A stretch of 64,000 nt of DNA, taken from CAYVFC01 sp964450715. GTDB taxonomy: Bacteria; Myxococcota_A; Polyangia; Polyangiales; JAFGIB01. Position numbers and translations under genes: made by a program. This document shows positions 19,589 to 26,901 of this stretch, piece after piece. The notes under the pieces were generated by a model, which was not told the origin of the DNA, ran no database searches, and was given only the letters and a program-made list of their open reading frames with translations. Each line of letters begins with the position of its first letter. Position 1 is the first letter of the stretch. The stretch lies in assembly GCA_964450715.1 (NCBI GenBank), contig CAYVFC010000010.1, positions 1 through 64,000 on the forward strand, read 5' to 3'.

Positions 19589-21304
19589 TTACACCTTCAC
19601 GGCCGGATTGCTCGCGCTCGAGGCCCAAGTCTGCCCGTTATCCCCCTTTTCGTAGATCTCCCGCAAAAGGTCGCGGCACTCGGGGCGGTCTCGGAAATGG
19701 TTCACCAGCAGCGCGGACGCTTCCACGAACTGTTTCTCGAAGGCCACCGCTTCCTTGACGCGGTTGGCGATCTGCTCGCGTCCGGCAATGAGGTCGTTTT
19801 CCAGAGCGTCCGAATAGTTCTGCAATTGCGCCCTCAGCTCGTCGATCCGCTTCCTCAGATCGGCCGCGCGTTCCTCGATGGCGGAGGCGTTCTCCTCGTG
19901 CGCGGCGACCTGGCTCTTCAGCGACGCGACCGTCGCCCGGGCGGCGCCCACGTTTTCGAACGCCTCGCGGAGGATCGGTAGCTCAACCCGGGCCTTTTGC
20001 GCGGCCTCGCCCCTGGAGATGGCCTCCTCCAGGTCCCGCTTGGCCCTGACGATCTGCTCCTTGATCTTGGCCGCGCGGTTTCTCTCGGTGGCCGCCTCCC
20101 GCAAGGCCCTGGATTCGTCGGCCGAGTGCCCCTCGACCTTACGACCGAGCTCAGCGCGCAACGCGCGGCCCCTGCGCTCCGTGGCGTCGAGCTTGCGCGA
20201 GTGCCTGGACAGCTCGCCCTCGAGCCGCGACGCGCGCGCGGCCAGATCCCATAGCTTGTCCACGGCCCCCCGCACTTCCTGCGGTCCCTGGTCCTCGGGA
20301 TATCCCCGCGACAACATCCGCGAGAAGTTCGCCGCCCTGGTACCCCACTCCTGTACGCCCGGCGTGCGAGCAGAAGGAGGCGCGGGCGGGGTGGCGGGCT
20401 GCTCTGCCGTCTCTACCTTTTCCCACTGCAAGGAAGGCAGCGAGCGCTGGAAGGCCTTGAGCTCGTCCATCAGATGGTGGCCGTCGCGGAACCTCTTGGC
20501 AGGGTCTTTCTCCAGCAGCTTGAAGATCATCGCCTCGGCCTGGGGCGCGATATCGTCCTTCACGCTGCGCGCCCGAGGGGCGTGCGCGGTGCGCTGCATC
20601 TCCAGCAAAGTCTCGCGGTCGTTGGAGCGAAAGGGAAGCTGGCCGGTCAGCATCTCGAAGAAGAGAATCCCCAGAGCGTACAAGTCGGATAGAGCGGTCG
20701 CGTCCTCGCCCCGCGCCTGTTCGGGCGACATGTACTCCGGGGTGCCGAACACCGCCCCCTTGGGCGCCAGCCTCGGATCGCGGGCCAGCGCAGCCAGCCC
20801 GAAGTCGAGGATCTTCACGAAGTCCTTGCGGCCTCCCTGGACGGTGAGCATGACGTTGTCGCTCTTGAGATCCCGGTGGATCACCCCCAGGTCGTGCGCG
20901 CGGGTAAGCGCCGCGCACATCTGCTCCAGGATGTCTACCGCGCGCGCGATGGGCAGCGGACCCTTGGCGCAAACGGTGGCGAGCGAAACGCCCACCAGGT
21001 ACTCCATTACCAGGTACAGCTCGTTGTTCTCGGTCTCGCCCACGTCGTGTATCTGCACGATGTGGGCGTGGTCCACCCGGTTGGCGGCTCGCGCTTCGCG
21101 CAGCATCCACTGACGCAGGTGTGTCTCGCTTCTAAGATCCGGGCGGATGACCTTGAGGGCGACGACCCTATCGATGAGTACGTGTCTCGCTCGGTAGATG
21201 ATCCCCATACCGCCCTCGCCGAGGCGAGCTTCCAGGCGGTATCGACCCGCTACGACCTTACCGAGATATGGATCTTCCGTGATGCGTCGAGGTTTGGTCG
21301 CCAT
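19589..21304 (-). CDS. PknB-type Ser/Thr protein kinase with C-terminal coiled coil
   Basis: The 571-residue protein has a complete eukaryotic-like kinase domain (about residues 20-290): Gly loop GEGGMGIIYRA, catalytic Lys in VVALKVIRPD, HRDLKSDNV, DFGLAAL and GTPEYMSPEQARG. No membrane helix follows, so it is cytoplasmic, unlike classical PknB. The C-terminal half is a long coiled coil (about 360-540, rich in Arg, Glu, Ala) ending in a short segment with FVEASALLVNHFRDRPECRD. The coiled coil may drive dimerisation or partner binding. Its targets are not indicated by the neighbourhood. It is followed downstream by tRNA-Leu on the same strand. Confidence 0.9.
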   Translation of the reverse strand: MATKPRRITEDPYLGKVVAGRYRLEARLGEGGMGIIYRARHVLIDRVVALKVIRPDLRSETHLRQWMLREARAANRVDHAHIVQIHDVGETENNELYLVMEYLVGVSLATVCAKGPLPIARAVDILEQMCAALTRAHDLGVIHRDLKSDNVMLTVQGGRKDFVKILDFGLAALARDPRLAPKGAVFGTPEYMSPEQARGEDATALSDLYALGILFFEMLTGQLPFRSNDRETLLEMQRTAHAPRARSVKDDIAPQAEAMIFKLLEKDPAKRFRDGHHLMDELKAFQRSLPSLQWEKVETAEQPATPPAPPSARTPGVQEWGTRAANFSRMLSRGYPEDQGPQEVRGAVDKLWDLAARASRLEGELSRHSRKLDATERRGRALRAELGRKVEGHSADESRALREAATERNRAAKIKEQIVRAKRDLEEAISRGEAAQKARVELPILREAFENVGAARATVASLKSQVAAHEENASAIEERAADLRKRIDELRAQLQNYSDALENDLIAGREQIANRVKEAVAFEKQFVEASALLVNHFRDRPECRDLLREIYEKGDNGQTWASSASNPAVKV

Positions 21305-21537
21305 CAGCTATCCATTATGGCCTGTCGTGCGTCCAGAATTCCCGATCATCATACACGCGTTCAAGGTCCGGAACAGCTATTTTTTGTAGCCGGTTTCTTT
21401 TTAATACGCCTCGACGAGGGACGTTTTCTCGCACACGACGGGCGAGAAGAACCGACGGGCGCTGAGCTCCGCGGATCGAGCGACACTACCGGCTCGAGTA
21501 AAAATCCGCCAAACTCGCGTCTAGCTTCGGCGACGCG

Positions 21538-21804
21538 CTACCGTGCCGCCGGAGCGTCGGGCGCCTCCGCAAGCACCGCGTCCTCGGCGTTGACTTCCAG
21601 GCGATACCGGCTGTTGGCCGTCTGCAGGAAAAAGACGTCCTCCCCAGCCACGCGCAGCAAACGCTTAATGGGCGTGGTCACGTACTCGTGCAATCCGTCC
21701 GGAAACTCGATCACCACGACCGAGCCGCAACGGGGGACGCGAACCAGCCGCCCAGCGACTACCCGGCCGCCTTTGCGTCCCAGCTTACGCAGCACGACGT
21801 CCAC
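21538..21804 (-). CDS. Small hypothetical protein
   Basis: I do not recognise this 88-residue product. It begins with GTG and has a basic N-terminus (VLRKLGRKGGRVV), then a beta-rich stretch (VVVIEFPDGLHEYVTTPIKR and VFFLQTANSRYRLEV) and an acidic/Ala-rich end. The regular alternation of hydrophobic residues supports a folded small domain rather than chance. The flanking gaps 21305-21537 and 21805-22013 contain no feature that I can identify. Confidence 0.5.
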   Translation of the reverse strand: MDVVLRKLGRKGGRVVAGRLVRVPRCGSVVVIEFPDGLHEYVTTPIKRLLRVAGEDVFFLQTANSRYRLEVNAEDAVLAEAPDAPAAR

Positions 21805-22013
21805 TCTTTGTAATTAGCATAGCATCCGCTCAGAGCAAACGACCTCGCGGCCGAAGCCTGGCTTTTTTCGCCGCAGAACCGCTCCAGGACGGGGATCGCC
21901 GTTGTCGTCCGACTGAAAAAGAGGACCGTCGCGTCGCGACCGCGCGGTCTCGACGACCTAAACAGGGGACCGCCGCGCAAGTGAACCGGCCATGCTCGCT
22001 CTTTTCCCATCCG

Positions 22014-22820
22014 TCACGGTCTTGGCCGGACCTCGAAGCGAAACGACACAACCATATAAGACGGATCAAGTCGTGTCGGTATAGAGGTAAGCGCATCGCC
22101 TACACAATCATACACGGCGTCCGTGTCCACGGTGCTCTGGAATCGGTCGGGTCGGATGACCCGTGCGATCGGTTCCTCGCCGCGCTTGTAGTCCAGTCTG
22201 ATATCCACGTGGCCTAACCCGAGGTCCTCGCGCTCGCACCCCGCCATATCGCGCAGAATTCTCCACACCTTCTGCTCCATCTCTCGATCCCGCGGGCAGG
22301 GGAAGGGTCCGGAAACGAGCTGCGTTCCCTCGCATCTCAGGTAGGCCGTGCGCCCCGGTACCACCTGACGGTACCGTACACCGGCCGCCCTCCCGGGAGA
22401 GGCGGCGTCGCTCTGCGGGGAAGGCACGTCTGCAGTTATACCCGAATCGGGACGGCCGACCGCCGGTAGCGCCGGGGTATCGACCGGGACGCCATTACTC
22501 TGCCTATCCGGTATTCGTTTCGCGGCTCCGACCGCTCCCGGCGACTGCTCGGTGCCGCCGTCCGGTACGACCCTCGCGTCATCGCTCACCCCCGTATCCT
22601 CCGCCCGCGGCCGGGCGGCCGTACCGGGCCGCGCGTCCCGGGGTCGGTCGGAAATATCGGGAGCCAGCGCCAAAACCACCATCAAACCCAGGCTCGATCC
22701 CCCGAGCGCGCAAAGCGCGACGCGTAGTCGATCGAGCCGATCCTCGCCGGGTCCTGGAATTCGTATGGTCGTGCCGCGCTGCACCTGTCCGCCGGCGCCG
22801 AGCCTACCCGAGCCGACCAC
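22014..22820 (-). CDS. Single-pass membrane protein with Pro/Asp-rich linker and conserved C-terminal domain
   Basis: I do not recognise this 268-residue protein as a named family. It has a short basic N-terminus, one membrane helix (about residues 32-52, VALCALGGSSLGLMVVLALA), a long Pro/Asp/Ala/Arg-rich linker (about 55-150) and a C-terminal domain (about 150-268) with four cysteines (RCEG, FPCPR, AGCERE, YDCVG) and a beta-rich end (SYMVVSFRFEVRPRP). The layout resembles TonB- or AgmX-like proteins that reach across the periplasm, but no specific similarity is claimed. It is divergent from the lipoprotein gene at 22931. Confidence 0.55.
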   Translation of the reverse strand: MVGSGRLGAGGQVQRGTTIRIPGPGEDRLDRLRVALCALGGSSLGLMVVLALAPDISDRPRDARPGTAARPRAEDTGVSDDARVVPDGGTEQSPGAVGAAKRIPDRQSNGVPVDTPALPAVGRPDSGITADVPSPQSDAASPGRAAGVRYRQVVPGRTAYLRCEGTQLVSGPFPCPRDREMEQKVWRILRDMAGCEREDLGLGHVDIRLDYKRGEEPIARVIRPDRFQSTVDTDAVYDCVGDALTSIPTRLDPSYMVVSFRFEVRPRP

Positions 22821-22930
22821 CGCCTGTCACGCCCGGCCGAGCTTCGCCTTTCCACCGGCGACCGGTCTTTCGTGCGTCTTGGCCGCGGCCTGGGCCGCCG
22901 CGTCGTCCGAGACCTGAACCTCCGCGGAAC

Positions 22931-23776
22931 GTGCTACCATGCCGCGTGCCCCGCTTGCTGCCGCTGCTGCTCGCTCTATCCGCATCCGCGCTCGGATGCG
23001 GGGGGGGCCGGCCGTGCCCGCGGATCCCGCATACGGACGCGCAAGCAACGCTCGTCAGCCACGCCTCCAGCCGCGCTCGCCTCACCTCCATCCGCGCCGA
23101 GGCCCGCGTGGACCAGAGGGGAAGGGAGGGGCGTATTCGCGGAACGGTCTACATGTTCGTGCAGCGTCCCGACCGGGTGCGGTTCGACGCCATGACCCAG
23201 TTCGGACCTGCAGCCATCCTGACCAGCAGCGGCGGAAGCTTCGAGTTCACGGACCTCAGAAAGAACCGTTTCTATCGGGGACCGACCTGCCCGGCGAACA
23301 TCGAGCGGCTTCTGGGCTTACGCCTCTCCGCCGCAGATACGACAGCGCTACTACTCGGCGAATCGCCCGTTCTCGCAGCAGAGGAAACGAGCCTGCTCTG
23401 TACGGACGGAGGTCTGTACCGCGTCCACCTGCGAGCCGCCGATGGCAGCCGACAGGAGATCGAGCTCGCGGTTCATAGCTCCGACCTGGGGGCACCCCCC
23501 GCGAAACAGCGGTTACGGCTGGTGCGGTCGGAGCTGTTCGAACCGCGGGGCAAGAGCGTCTGGCGCGCGACCTACGACGACTACAGGGTGGTCCGTACGG
23601 GGAAGCGCGGCGTGGCCCTACCTTTCGAGGTGCGAGTCGAGCAACCCGCAATAGGAAGCGACACGCTGGTCCGCTTTCGAAAAATCGACGCCAATCCCGA
23701 GATACCTCCCTCGGCGTTCGAACAACGAGCGAGAGCCGGAATCCAGGTGGAAGATCTCGCCTGCCGCAAGCCTTGA
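22931..23776 (+). CDS. Putative LolB/LolA-like (DUF4292-type) lipoprotein
   Basis: The product (281 residues from GTG 22931; a GTG at 22946 would also give a good signal) starts with a short hydrophobic signal ending SASALGC, a lipoprotein-like cleavage site. The mature part has a beta-strand pattern typical of LolA/LolB-fold proteins: ASSRARLTSIRAEARVD, then RIRGTVYMFVQRPDRVRFD and FGPAAILTSSGGSFEF. Proteins with this pattern are outer-membrane-associated lipoproteins of the DUF4292 kind. Cysteines near residues 118 and 156 may form a disulfide. The role is probably in lipid or lipoprotein handling at the outer membrane, which remains an inference. Confidence 0.65.
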   Translation: MLPCRVPRLLPLLLALSASALGCGGGRPCPRIPHTDAQATLVSHASSRARLTSIRAEARVDQRGREGRIRGTVYMFVQRPDRVRFDAMTQFGPAAILTSSGGSFEFTDLRKNRFYRGPTCPANIERLLGLRLSAADTTALLLGESPVLAAEETSLLCTDGGLYRVHLRAADGSRQEIELAVHSSDLGAPPAKQRLRLVRSELFEPRGKSVWRATYDDYRVVRTGKRGVALPFEVRVEQPAIGSDTLVRFRKIDANPEIPPSAFEQRARAGIQVEDLACRKP

Positions 23777-23842
23777 GCGCGCGGAGCTGTCAACGGTTGG
23801 CACAGCGCTACTGTACCGGATGTTTACGGCATTGATTTCAGA

Positions 23843-24012
23843 ACTAGTTCCCGGCTCAAAATGCCGGACCGAGCCTCGCGCAGCGCGGCGGGCGCAGCTG
23901 CAAGGAGTAACGACGAGCGAATAGTGGGGCTATTTCGAGGAGGAACGACGCAGCAGATGCGCCCGCCCCGCAAGCGAGGCGACGGGAGTTGCATTTTGAG
24001 CCGGGAACGAAC
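23843..24012. repeat. Hairpin element family A, complete copy with strongly changed arms
   Basis: The outer arm gttcccggctcaaaatgc (23847-23864) pairs perfectly with gcattttgagccgggaac (23991-24008), although it has little in common with the outer arms of other copies. The middle arm gcctcgc pairs with gcgaggc where other copies have ttcg/cgaa. The inner arm ggcgggcgc pairs with gcgcccgcc where others have ggcggcccc/ggggccgcc. The apical core caaggagtaacgacgag...ctatttcgaggaggaacgacgcagcagatg is kept. This copy gives the clearest evidence that pairing, not sequence, is maintained. Confidence 0.9.
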
Positions 24013-24247
24013 TACTGGAATCGAGCGAGCCAGGGGCTACGAGCGGTATAACGGTAACGCCTCTCAAGTTTTTACGATATGCTCTATTGACCCAAATGCT
24101 CGCTGGCGATAAGTAATTCCGGTCACTTGCGGCAACCGCGCGGCTCGAACCCGTTCGGTCTGCCGGAAGTCGATTTCGCTGGAACGACGAATGAGGCGCT
24201 CAATATCCTCGGGTAACCGGCCCGAAGAAACGATCTGGCCAACCAAC
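24013..24247. other. Gap between repeat and TPR gene, no feature identified
   Basis: The 23777-24247 gap is over 300 bases. Its first part is occupied by a family A hairpin. The remaining 235 bases are less GC-rich than the surroundings (for example a tttttacgatatgctc stretch near 24068) and probably hold the promoter of the TPR lipoprotein gene, but no clear -35/-10 pair could be assigned. Confidence 0.3.
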
Positions 24248-25102
24248 ATGCATCGGCCGACAACATCGAGTTATGGCAAGCGCGGCCTTGATCGGGTCGC
24301 TCGCCGTAGAGCGCTGGTAGGTGTTTTGGCCGCCGGATCGGTCTACGCCGGCTGCGGAGCAGGACTGGACGCCGAGCGCGCAAAGCAGTCCACGTCCCAG
24401 TACGAGCTGGCCGTGGGGCTGCATTCCGAAGGCAATAACCCGGGCGCCTTCCGGGCACTGAACAAGGCGATCTCGCTCAACCCCCACAATTCCAGTGCTT
24501 ATCTTTTCCTGGGAACGCTCTATCTCTTGATCCGCAACGATGACCGGGAAAAGTACGACAAGAAAGCAGAGAGTAATTTCCGTAAGGTAATAAAGATCCA
24601 GTCCAGCGAACACGCCCCAAAGGAAAATCTGGCGGCAGAAGCGCGCAACATGCTCGGCGTCCTGTACGCCCATCAGAAACAGTACGAGAAGGCCGTCCAG
24701 ATGCTGGAAAAAGCCGTCTCTGACCTGTACAACCCCAACGCCTACCTGGCATGGGGCAACCTGGGATGGGTTTACGGCAAGATGGAGAAGTACGAGAAGG
24801 CGATCCGCGCCCTGGGGCGATCGGTCCAGATACAACCGCGTTTCTGCGTGGGCTACTACCGGCTGGGCGAGGTCTACGCCCGTATGCCGCAGCTGGAAAA
24901 GGCCGAGACCGCTCTAACCCGCGCGATCGAGGCCGATGAGCGCTGTGAGCTCATGCAGGAGGCTTGGCAGCTCAGGGGAGAGGTGCGCGCGAAGATGGGC
25001 GAGCGCGAGGCGGCCATATACGACCTGGAGCGGTGCGTGGAACTAAATCCCGACTCAGAGGCCGGGCGCTCTTGCAGTCGCCTACTCGAATCGGCTAACT
25101 AG
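24248..25102 (+). CDS. TPR-repeat lipoprotein, PilF/Tgl-like
   Basis: The 284-residue protein has a basic, hydrophobic N-terminus ending VYAGCGAG, a probable lipoprotein signal, followed by about six tetratricopeptide repeats (from residue 47: SQYELAVGLHSEGNNPGAF, then AYLFLGTLYLL, LGVLYAHQKQYEKAVQML, WGNLGWVYGKMEKYEKAI, GYYRLGEVYARMPQLEKAE). In this family group PilF/PilW/Tgl lipoproteins assemble the type IV pilus secretin. The match is only at the architecture level. The start at 24248 was chosen for the signal; a longer frame begins at 24191. A RodZ-like gene follows after 54 bp, and recO after that. Confidence 0.75.
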   Translation: MHRPTTSSYGKRGLDRVARRRALVGVLAAGSVYAGCGAGLDAERAKQSTSQYELAVGLHSEGNNPGAFRALNKAISLNPHNSSAYLFLGTLYLLIRNDDREKYDKKAESNFRKVIKIQSSEHAPKENLAAEARNMLGVLYAHQKQYEKAVQMLEKAVSDLYNPNAYLAWGNLGWVYGKMEKYEKAIRALGRSVQIQPRFCVGYYRLGEVYARMPQLEKAETALTRAIEADERCELMQEAWQLRGEVRAKMGEREAAIYDLERCVELNPDSEAGRSCSRLLESAN

Positions 25103-25156
25103 CGGTAGAAGACGTCCCGCCCAGGCCGAAGGCAGGATGTCCGGGAGGAGAAGCGA

Positions 25157-25639
25157 ATGGAGTCACTCGGCGGCTATTTGAAGAAGCAGAGAGAGCTTCA
25201 ACAGCTCTCGGTGGCCGAGATCGCGCAGACGACCCGCATACCCGCGCGCGTGCTCAGGCTCATGGAGGACGACCGGTTCGACGAGCTTCCGGCCGACGTC
25301 TTCGTACGCGGGTTTCTGCGGGCCTACGCCCGGGCGGTCGGCCTGGAGGAAACCGAGGTACTCGATCTCTACGATCGGGCCTACCGACCCGAGCCCGAAA
25401 CGGCGACTCCGCTGGTCTACGTCTCCTCCGTCGAAAGCGGTCGCAGCTTCGGCCTGGCCATCGCGCTGGTGATCCTGCTCATCCTCTTCACGCTCGCGCT
25501 GTCGATCGTGCTGCGTCCGCGCTATCGCAACGCTCCGGTGGAGCTGTCGCGCTCGACCTCGGTACAACAGCCCTGCGACCGCGGAGCCGCCCCGCTTCTG
25601 GAAGCGGTTTCGAAACCACCTCTGTCCGCTCGCAGCTGA
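25157..25639 (+). CDS. Short RodZ-like helix-turn-helix membrane protein
   Basis: RodZ links MreB to the membrane in cell-shape control. The 160-residue protein has the cytoplasmic HTH_25 domain (GGYLKKQRELQQLSVAEIAQ, then RIPARVLRLMEDDRFDELPA and FVRGFLRAYARAVGL) and one membrane helix (about residues 97-117). It then stops after only about 40 periplasmic residues, whereas typical members carry a large periplasmic DUF4115 domain. The last 14 codons (near 25595-25620) resemble the outer arm of the family A hairpin at 7892 (gaagcggt...aaacc), so the end may have been replaced by a repeat remnant. A clear ggagg lies before the ATG. Confidence 0.8.
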   Translation: MESLGGYLKKQRELQQLSVAEIAQTTRIPARVLRLMEDDRFDELPADVFVRGFLRAYARAVGLEETEVLDLYDRAYRPEPETATPLVYVSSVESGRSFGLAIALVILLILFTLALSIVLRPRYRNAPVELSRSTSVQQPCDRGAAPLLEAVSKPPLSARS

Positions 25640-25654
25640 CCGGTTGCCGCGGAC

Positions 25655-26371
25655 GTGTATCGCAGGCAGAGCGTATCCACCGGGGCCCTGGTTCTCCGCA
25701 GCGTCGACTACCGCGACGCCGATCGCATCGTCACCCTGCTGACCGAACGCCTGGGCAAGATCTCGGCGATCGCGCGATCCGCCCGCCGCAGCCGCAGGCG
25801 ATTCGCCGGCTCTCTGGAGCCGTTCGCCATCATCGAGGCCGATATCGAACCCGGACGCGGGGAGCTCGGTACGCTGCTCGAGGCTCGCGTTTTGCAGGGA
25901 TTCCCGGGTATCCTGAAGGATCTGGGTACGATGTCGGCCGCTGCCGCGGCTCTGGATCTGGTAGCGAGAGGCAGCGCCGAGCGGCAACCGGACCCGGAGC
26001 TCTTCCGCGCGACCGCGTGCCTGTTTCGACTGCTCGACGAGGGTCGGCAGCCGGCAGAAGAGGCTCTGGTGAGCTTTCGCATCCGGGCGACCGCGCTGCT
26101 GGGCTTCGCACCCGACCTCGACGCCTGCGGCAGGTGCGGCCGGACGGCGGCGGCCGGACGAGCCGGCCTGTTCGATCCGGTGGCGGGCCACCTGGTATGC
26201 CGCGCCTGCGGGGGGGCGTCGATCTACCTGAGCGCCTCGAGCAGAAAGCGGTTCCGGGCGGCGGCCGGCCCGTCCTGGGACGAGGCGGTGGACAAATGGT
26301 CCGAAAAGGAGCTGGGGCAGGTGCGCCGCGCGGTCGACGCCTTTCTTCGCTCGCACGAGCTCTCTGCCTGA
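25655..26371 (+). CDS. recO: DNA repair protein RecO
   Basis: RecO loads RecA on SSB-coated DNA together with RecR/RecF. The 238-residue protein has an N-terminal OB fold (TGALVLRSVDYRDADRIVT, GKISAIARSARRSRRRFAG), a helical middle and a C-terminal zinc site made of CGRCG near residue 153 and CRACGG near 184. A GTG start at 25655 lies 13 bases after the RodZ-like stop. The length is normal for the family. Operon membership with the two upstream genes is likely from spacing. Confidence 0.9.
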   Translation: MYRRQSVSTGALVLRSVDYRDADRIVTLLTERLGKISAIARSARRSRRRFAGSLEPFAIIEADIEPGRGELGTLLEARVLQGFPGILKDLGTMSAAAAALDLVARGSAERQPDPELFRATACLFRLLDEGRQPAEEALVSFRIRATALLGFAPDLDACGRCGRTAAAGRAGLFDPVAGHLVCRACGGASIYLSASSRKRFRAAAGPSWDEAVDKWSEKELGQVRRAVDAFLRSHELSA

Positions 26372-26440
26372 TCGGGCGCCCCGGAGCCGCTCGCCCCCGG
26401 CCGCCGCGGTCTGCCCTGCATTGGTGCGCGCCGGAGCGAC

Positions 26441-26470
26441 TGGCGCAATCGCCGCCCGAAGCGGTACAAT
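26441..26470 (+). promoter_or_regulatory. Possible promoter of the chemosensory operon
   Basis: TACAAT at 26465-26470 is a good -10 element. An upstream TGGCGC at 26441-26446 lies 18 bases away as a weak -35. It sits 39 bases before the first gene of the operon, in the only gap of over 100 bp there. Confidence 0.35.
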
Positions 26471-26508
26471 AAGGGTCATTCTCGAGGTCGAACGCGCGGG
26501 AGACGACA

Positions 26509-26889
26509 TTGGCCAAACCGGTCCTGGTAGTCGATGATTCGGGTGCGATGCGGGCGTTCGTTCAAGCGACCCTGGAAGCGAACGAGGACATGGAGGTCCA
26601 CGAGGCCTCCAACGGTTTCGAAGCGCTACGGCTGCTGCCTCGCACCGGCTACGGACTGCTCATCATCGACATCAACATGTCGGAGATCAACGGCCTGGAG
26701 CTCATCTCCATGATCCGTAAGAACGATAGGTATAGGGAGACGCCGCTGATCGTGATCAGCAGCGAGCCGTCGGCTCGGGGGCGCGAGCGGGCGCTCGCGC
26801 TGGGAGCGAGCGCGTACCTGGAAAAACCCTTCTCTTCCGCGCAGTTGCTGGACACCGCCCGGCGGTTGACGGCGGACGACGATTCTTAG
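26509..26889 (+). CDS. Response-regulator receiver protein (CheY-like), first gene of che operon
   Basis: This is a single-domain receiver of 126 residues with no output domain. The acidic pocket (VVDDSGAM, residues 7-14), phospho-acceptor Asp in IIDINMSEING near 54, the Ser in VISSEPS near 83 and Lys in LEKPFSS near 106 are all present. The TTG start at 26509 follows ggagacga. It lies 12 bases before cheA and is probably a phosphate acceptor of CheA, either an output or a phosphate sink. A second receiver closes the operon at 34189. Confidence 0.88.
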   Translation: MAKPVLVVDDSGAMRAFVQATLEANEDMEVHEASNGFEALRLLPRTGYGLLIIDINMSEINGLELISMIRKNDRYRETPLIVISSEPSARGRERALALGASAYLEKPFSSAQLLDTARRLTADDDS

Positions 26890-26901
26890 ACGGGGGAAGC
26901 G

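Noticed and set aside
22931..23091. The frame starting at ATG 22939
   Set aside because: It is a different frame from the lipoprotein and reads Arg/Ala-rich sequence without motifs; the lipoprotein frame with a GTG start has a signal peptide and conserved pattern.
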